The translations under genes were made by a program, and so were the position numbers. Of a stretch of DNA of 8,168 nucleotides, positions 6,773-8,168 are shown piece after piece; position 1 is the first letter of the stretch; every line of letters starts with the position of its first letter. The notes below the pieces were generated by a model. The model was not told where the DNA came from. It worked only from the letters and a program-made list of their open reading frames with translations, and searched no databases. Source of the DNA: Rhodobiaceae bacterium UBA7378 (GTDB lineage: Bacteria; Pseudomonadota; Alphaproteobacteria; RS24); NCBI GenBank assembly GCA_002469805.1, contig DKNW01000127.1, forward strand, positions 1 to 8,168. Direction: 5' to 3'.

Positions 6773-7789
6773 ATGAGCGCAGTTTACAATCATATGGATC
6801 CATTTCTGAGCGATGATGATGCGACCGCCATGCTGCGGTTGGCTGAAAGCCTAGAAAGTTTTGGAACATATGCCGATGAAGCGTCGAGCGAGGGACTTGG
6901 CGAGAAACTTCCTCAGCGATTTGATGCAGCACTTAATTATGCCGCGCGCGGGATTGAAGGCACCGGCAATACGGATGATTTCAAAACGGCGACGCACCGG
7001 ACGAATTATTTTCGGGAGACCTATGCGTATGGTGACGATGTGCGTGCGTCGGGCATTGCGCCTTTTATGCAGCAGCCCGATTTGCAGGACCTGGCGCGTA
7101 AAGTGTCGGGGCGCGAAGTTATTGTGCCAGCCATTGTTTATGCGAATTTGCTAATCCCCGGGCAAGAGCTTGCCGTTCATACGGATGTGCCCGAATTCCG
7201 TGGGGCCAACCGCAAAGTGCTGCCACAATGGTTGCTTGTCGTCATGCTGCATTCGGGGTTGTTTGATGCGTGGCGTATTCCCATCGCGACATGCGTGTCT
7301 TGGTTTGGCAAGGCCAAGGGCGGCGCGTTCACTTTTTTCCCGCATGGACCAAACGCCCAACGCGAGGCCATTCCTGCTGCACATAACTCGGCTATAATCA
7401 TTGATACAGATCAGGTGTTTCACGGCGTCGAGCGTGTAAGCCAAAAACAGATTGCTCTGCCGCCAATTGAAAAAACCGCGCGCCTGCATTTTATGGGCGA
7501 CGATGTTTGGCAGTTGCGCGATGGCGACGCGGTGCTGGGCGATTATAATTGGTCTGAAATTCGCTATTCGATTTCGTGGAAAGCATATTGTTTTACAGAT
7601 GCCGCAGAACGCGACCTGTGGGCGGCGGGGGCCGATGACCTGTCGGTCGATTTCATCGTTACACGGCTCGAAGAGGCGTTGCGCGCGCAAGGCGTGCTGC
7701 ACGGTGATCGGCCAGAGCCTACGGCCTTTGCCCGCCTGCTGGTCGACCATTTTGTGCGTTTCCCTGCAATCGATGGCGCTGCGGCTTAG
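6773..7789 (+). CDS. Putative 2-oxoglutarate/Fe(II)-dependent oxygenase
   Basis: 338 aa from ATG 6773, preceded by GGGGG (6760-6764). An in-frame GTG at 6758 overlaps that ribosome binding site and is unlikely as the start. I do not recognise a named family. The middle of the protein does read like a double-stranded beta-helix Fe(II) oxygenase: HTD (136-138) and H217 in VFHGVERV form an HxD...H metal triad; GGAFTFFPHG (183-192) resembles the GG-aromatic strand; HNSAIIIDTD (204-213) is the strand before the distal His; R221 lies four residues after H217, whereas the usual 2-oxoglutarate-binding Arg/Lys sits about ten residues after it, so the co-substrate contact is not certain. The N-terminal ~100 and C-terminal ~100 residues show no motif I can name. 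No signal peptide or membrane segment is present, so it is probably cytosolic. It leads a likely operon with the BVMO gene 26 bases downstream. Cupin-type or radical-independent functions are alternatives. Confidence 0.6.
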   Translation: MSAVYNHMDPFLSDDDATAMLRLAESLESFGTYADEASSEGLGEKLPQRFDAALNYAARGIEGTGNTDDFKTATHRTNYFRETYAYGDDVRASGIAPFMQQPDLQDLARKVSGREVIVPAIVYANLLIPGQELAVHTDVPEFRGANRKVLPQWLLVVMLHSGLFDAWRIPIATCVSWFGKAKGGAFTFFPHGPNAQREAIPAAHNSAIIIDTDQVFHGVERVSQKQIALPPIEKTARLHFMGDDVWQLRDGDAVLGDYNWSEIRYSISWKAYCFTDAAERDLWAAGADDLSVDFIVTRLEEALRAQGVLHGDRPEPTAFARLLVDHFVRFPAIDGAAA

Positions 7790-7815
7790 TTAGCCTCTTA
7801 GATAGGATACACGAC

Positions 7816-8168
7816 ATGTCTTTGCGCGAAACTGAAAACGAAGTCCGGGTCGATAGCGATATAAATTTTGACCCCGACGCCTTGCGCGAAAAATATAAAG
7901 CCGAGCGGGATAAACGCATCCGCGCTGACGGTAATGATCAGTATCGCGAAGTCGTCGGCGATTTTGCTTATTTTGTCGACGACCCATATATCGATGCGGC
8001 CCTGCAACGTGGGCCGATTGATGACGCGGTAGATGTCGTGATTATTGGCGGCGGTTTTGGTGGGATGCTGGCGGCTGCACGCCTGCGCGACGCTGGTATT
8101 GATGATTTCAGGATTATCGAAAAAGGCGGCAATTTTGGCGGCACATGGTATTGGAACCGCTATCCTGG
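7816..8168 (+). CDS. Second Baeyer-Villiger monooxygenase, N-terminal part, cut by window end
   Basis: The first 117 codons of a flavoprotein monooxygenase. ATG 7816 follows AGGA (7804-7807) at 8 bases. The Rossmann motif GGGFGG is at 78-83 and GGTWYWNRYP at 108-117, the classic FAD-side signature of type I BVMOs. It differs from the BVMO at 390-2000 in having about 72 residues before the dinucleotide fold, rich in charged residues (LREKYKAERDKRIRADGN) and followed by DFAYFVDDPYID. Such N-terminal extensions occur in the larger BVMOs, for example the cyclopentadecanone monooxygenase type. The fingerprint FxGxxxHxxxWP lies beyond the window, so BVMO against other flavin monooxygenase cannot be settled here, though WYWNRYPG strongly favours BVMO. 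It is 26 bases behind the putative Fe(II) oxygenase gene and is very probably co-transcribed with it. Confidence 0.85.
   Translation, partial: MSLRETENEVRVDSDINFDPDALREKYKAERDKRIRADGNDQYREVVGDFAYFVDDPYIDAALQRGPIDDAVDVVIIGGGFGGMLAAARLRDAGIDDFRIIEKGGNFGGTWYWNRYP

Noticed and set aside
6543..6932. A 130-codon N-terminal extension of typA (open frame to 6932)
   Set aside because: The conserved TypA N-terminus begins at ATG 6542. The extension lacks family likeness, crosses the promoter region and runs antisense into the oxygenase gene.
7151..7750. A 199-codon minus-strand frame inside the oxygenase gene
   Set aside because: It is antisense to a gene with its own ribosome binding site and promoter. 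The translation is Arg/Cys/His-rich with no motif or domain.

Overview
The window is ordinary, gene-dense bacterial chromosome with GC content in the fifties by eye. Three signs point to an alphaproteobacterium, possibly a sphingomonad-like one: the C-terminus of an Anbu-type peptidase, a Tat-exported amidase of the 6-aminohexanoate-cyclic-dimer-hydrolase type, and two Baeyer-Villiger monooxygenases (BVMOs). The lineage is inferred from gene content and protein style. No rRNA, tRNA, CRISPR array, insertion sequence or convincing Rho-independent terminator was seen. No gene-free stretch exceeds 300 bases; the largest is the 230-base gap at 6543-6772.

Layout. 1-239 (+) is the 3' end of an Anbu-like protease. 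390-2000 (+) is a complete type I BVMO with a TTG start. 2093-2914 (+) is an integral-membrane fatty acid hydroxylase/sterol desaturase family enzyme. The minus strand then reads right to left: typA/bipA (6542-4716), a Tat-signal amidase (4624-3119), and a short broken or frameshifted reading frame (3055-2911) whose stop overlaps the stop of the desaturase. From 6543 to 6772 lies a divergent promoter region with good sigma70-like elements on both strands, an inverted repeat and direct repeats. Rightward from it runs a probable operon: a putative 2-oxoglutarate/Fe(II)-type oxygenase (6773-7789) and, 26 bases on, a second BVMO with an N-terminal extension (7816 onward, cut by the window end).

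How the genes may work together. Four of the eight genes are oxygenases: two BVMOs, one di-iron membrane hydroxylase/desaturase and one cupin-fold Fe(II) oxygenase. A hydrolase that is probably periplasmic lies among them. This fits an accessory oxidative-catabolism neighbourhood (hydroxylation, ketone-to-ester oxygenation, amide or ester hydrolysis) wrapped around the housekeeping GTPase gene typA. No substrate can be assigned from sequence. The most unusual items are the putative oxygenase-BVMO gene pair, the decayed frame after the amidase, and the repeat-rich divergent control region at 6543-6772.
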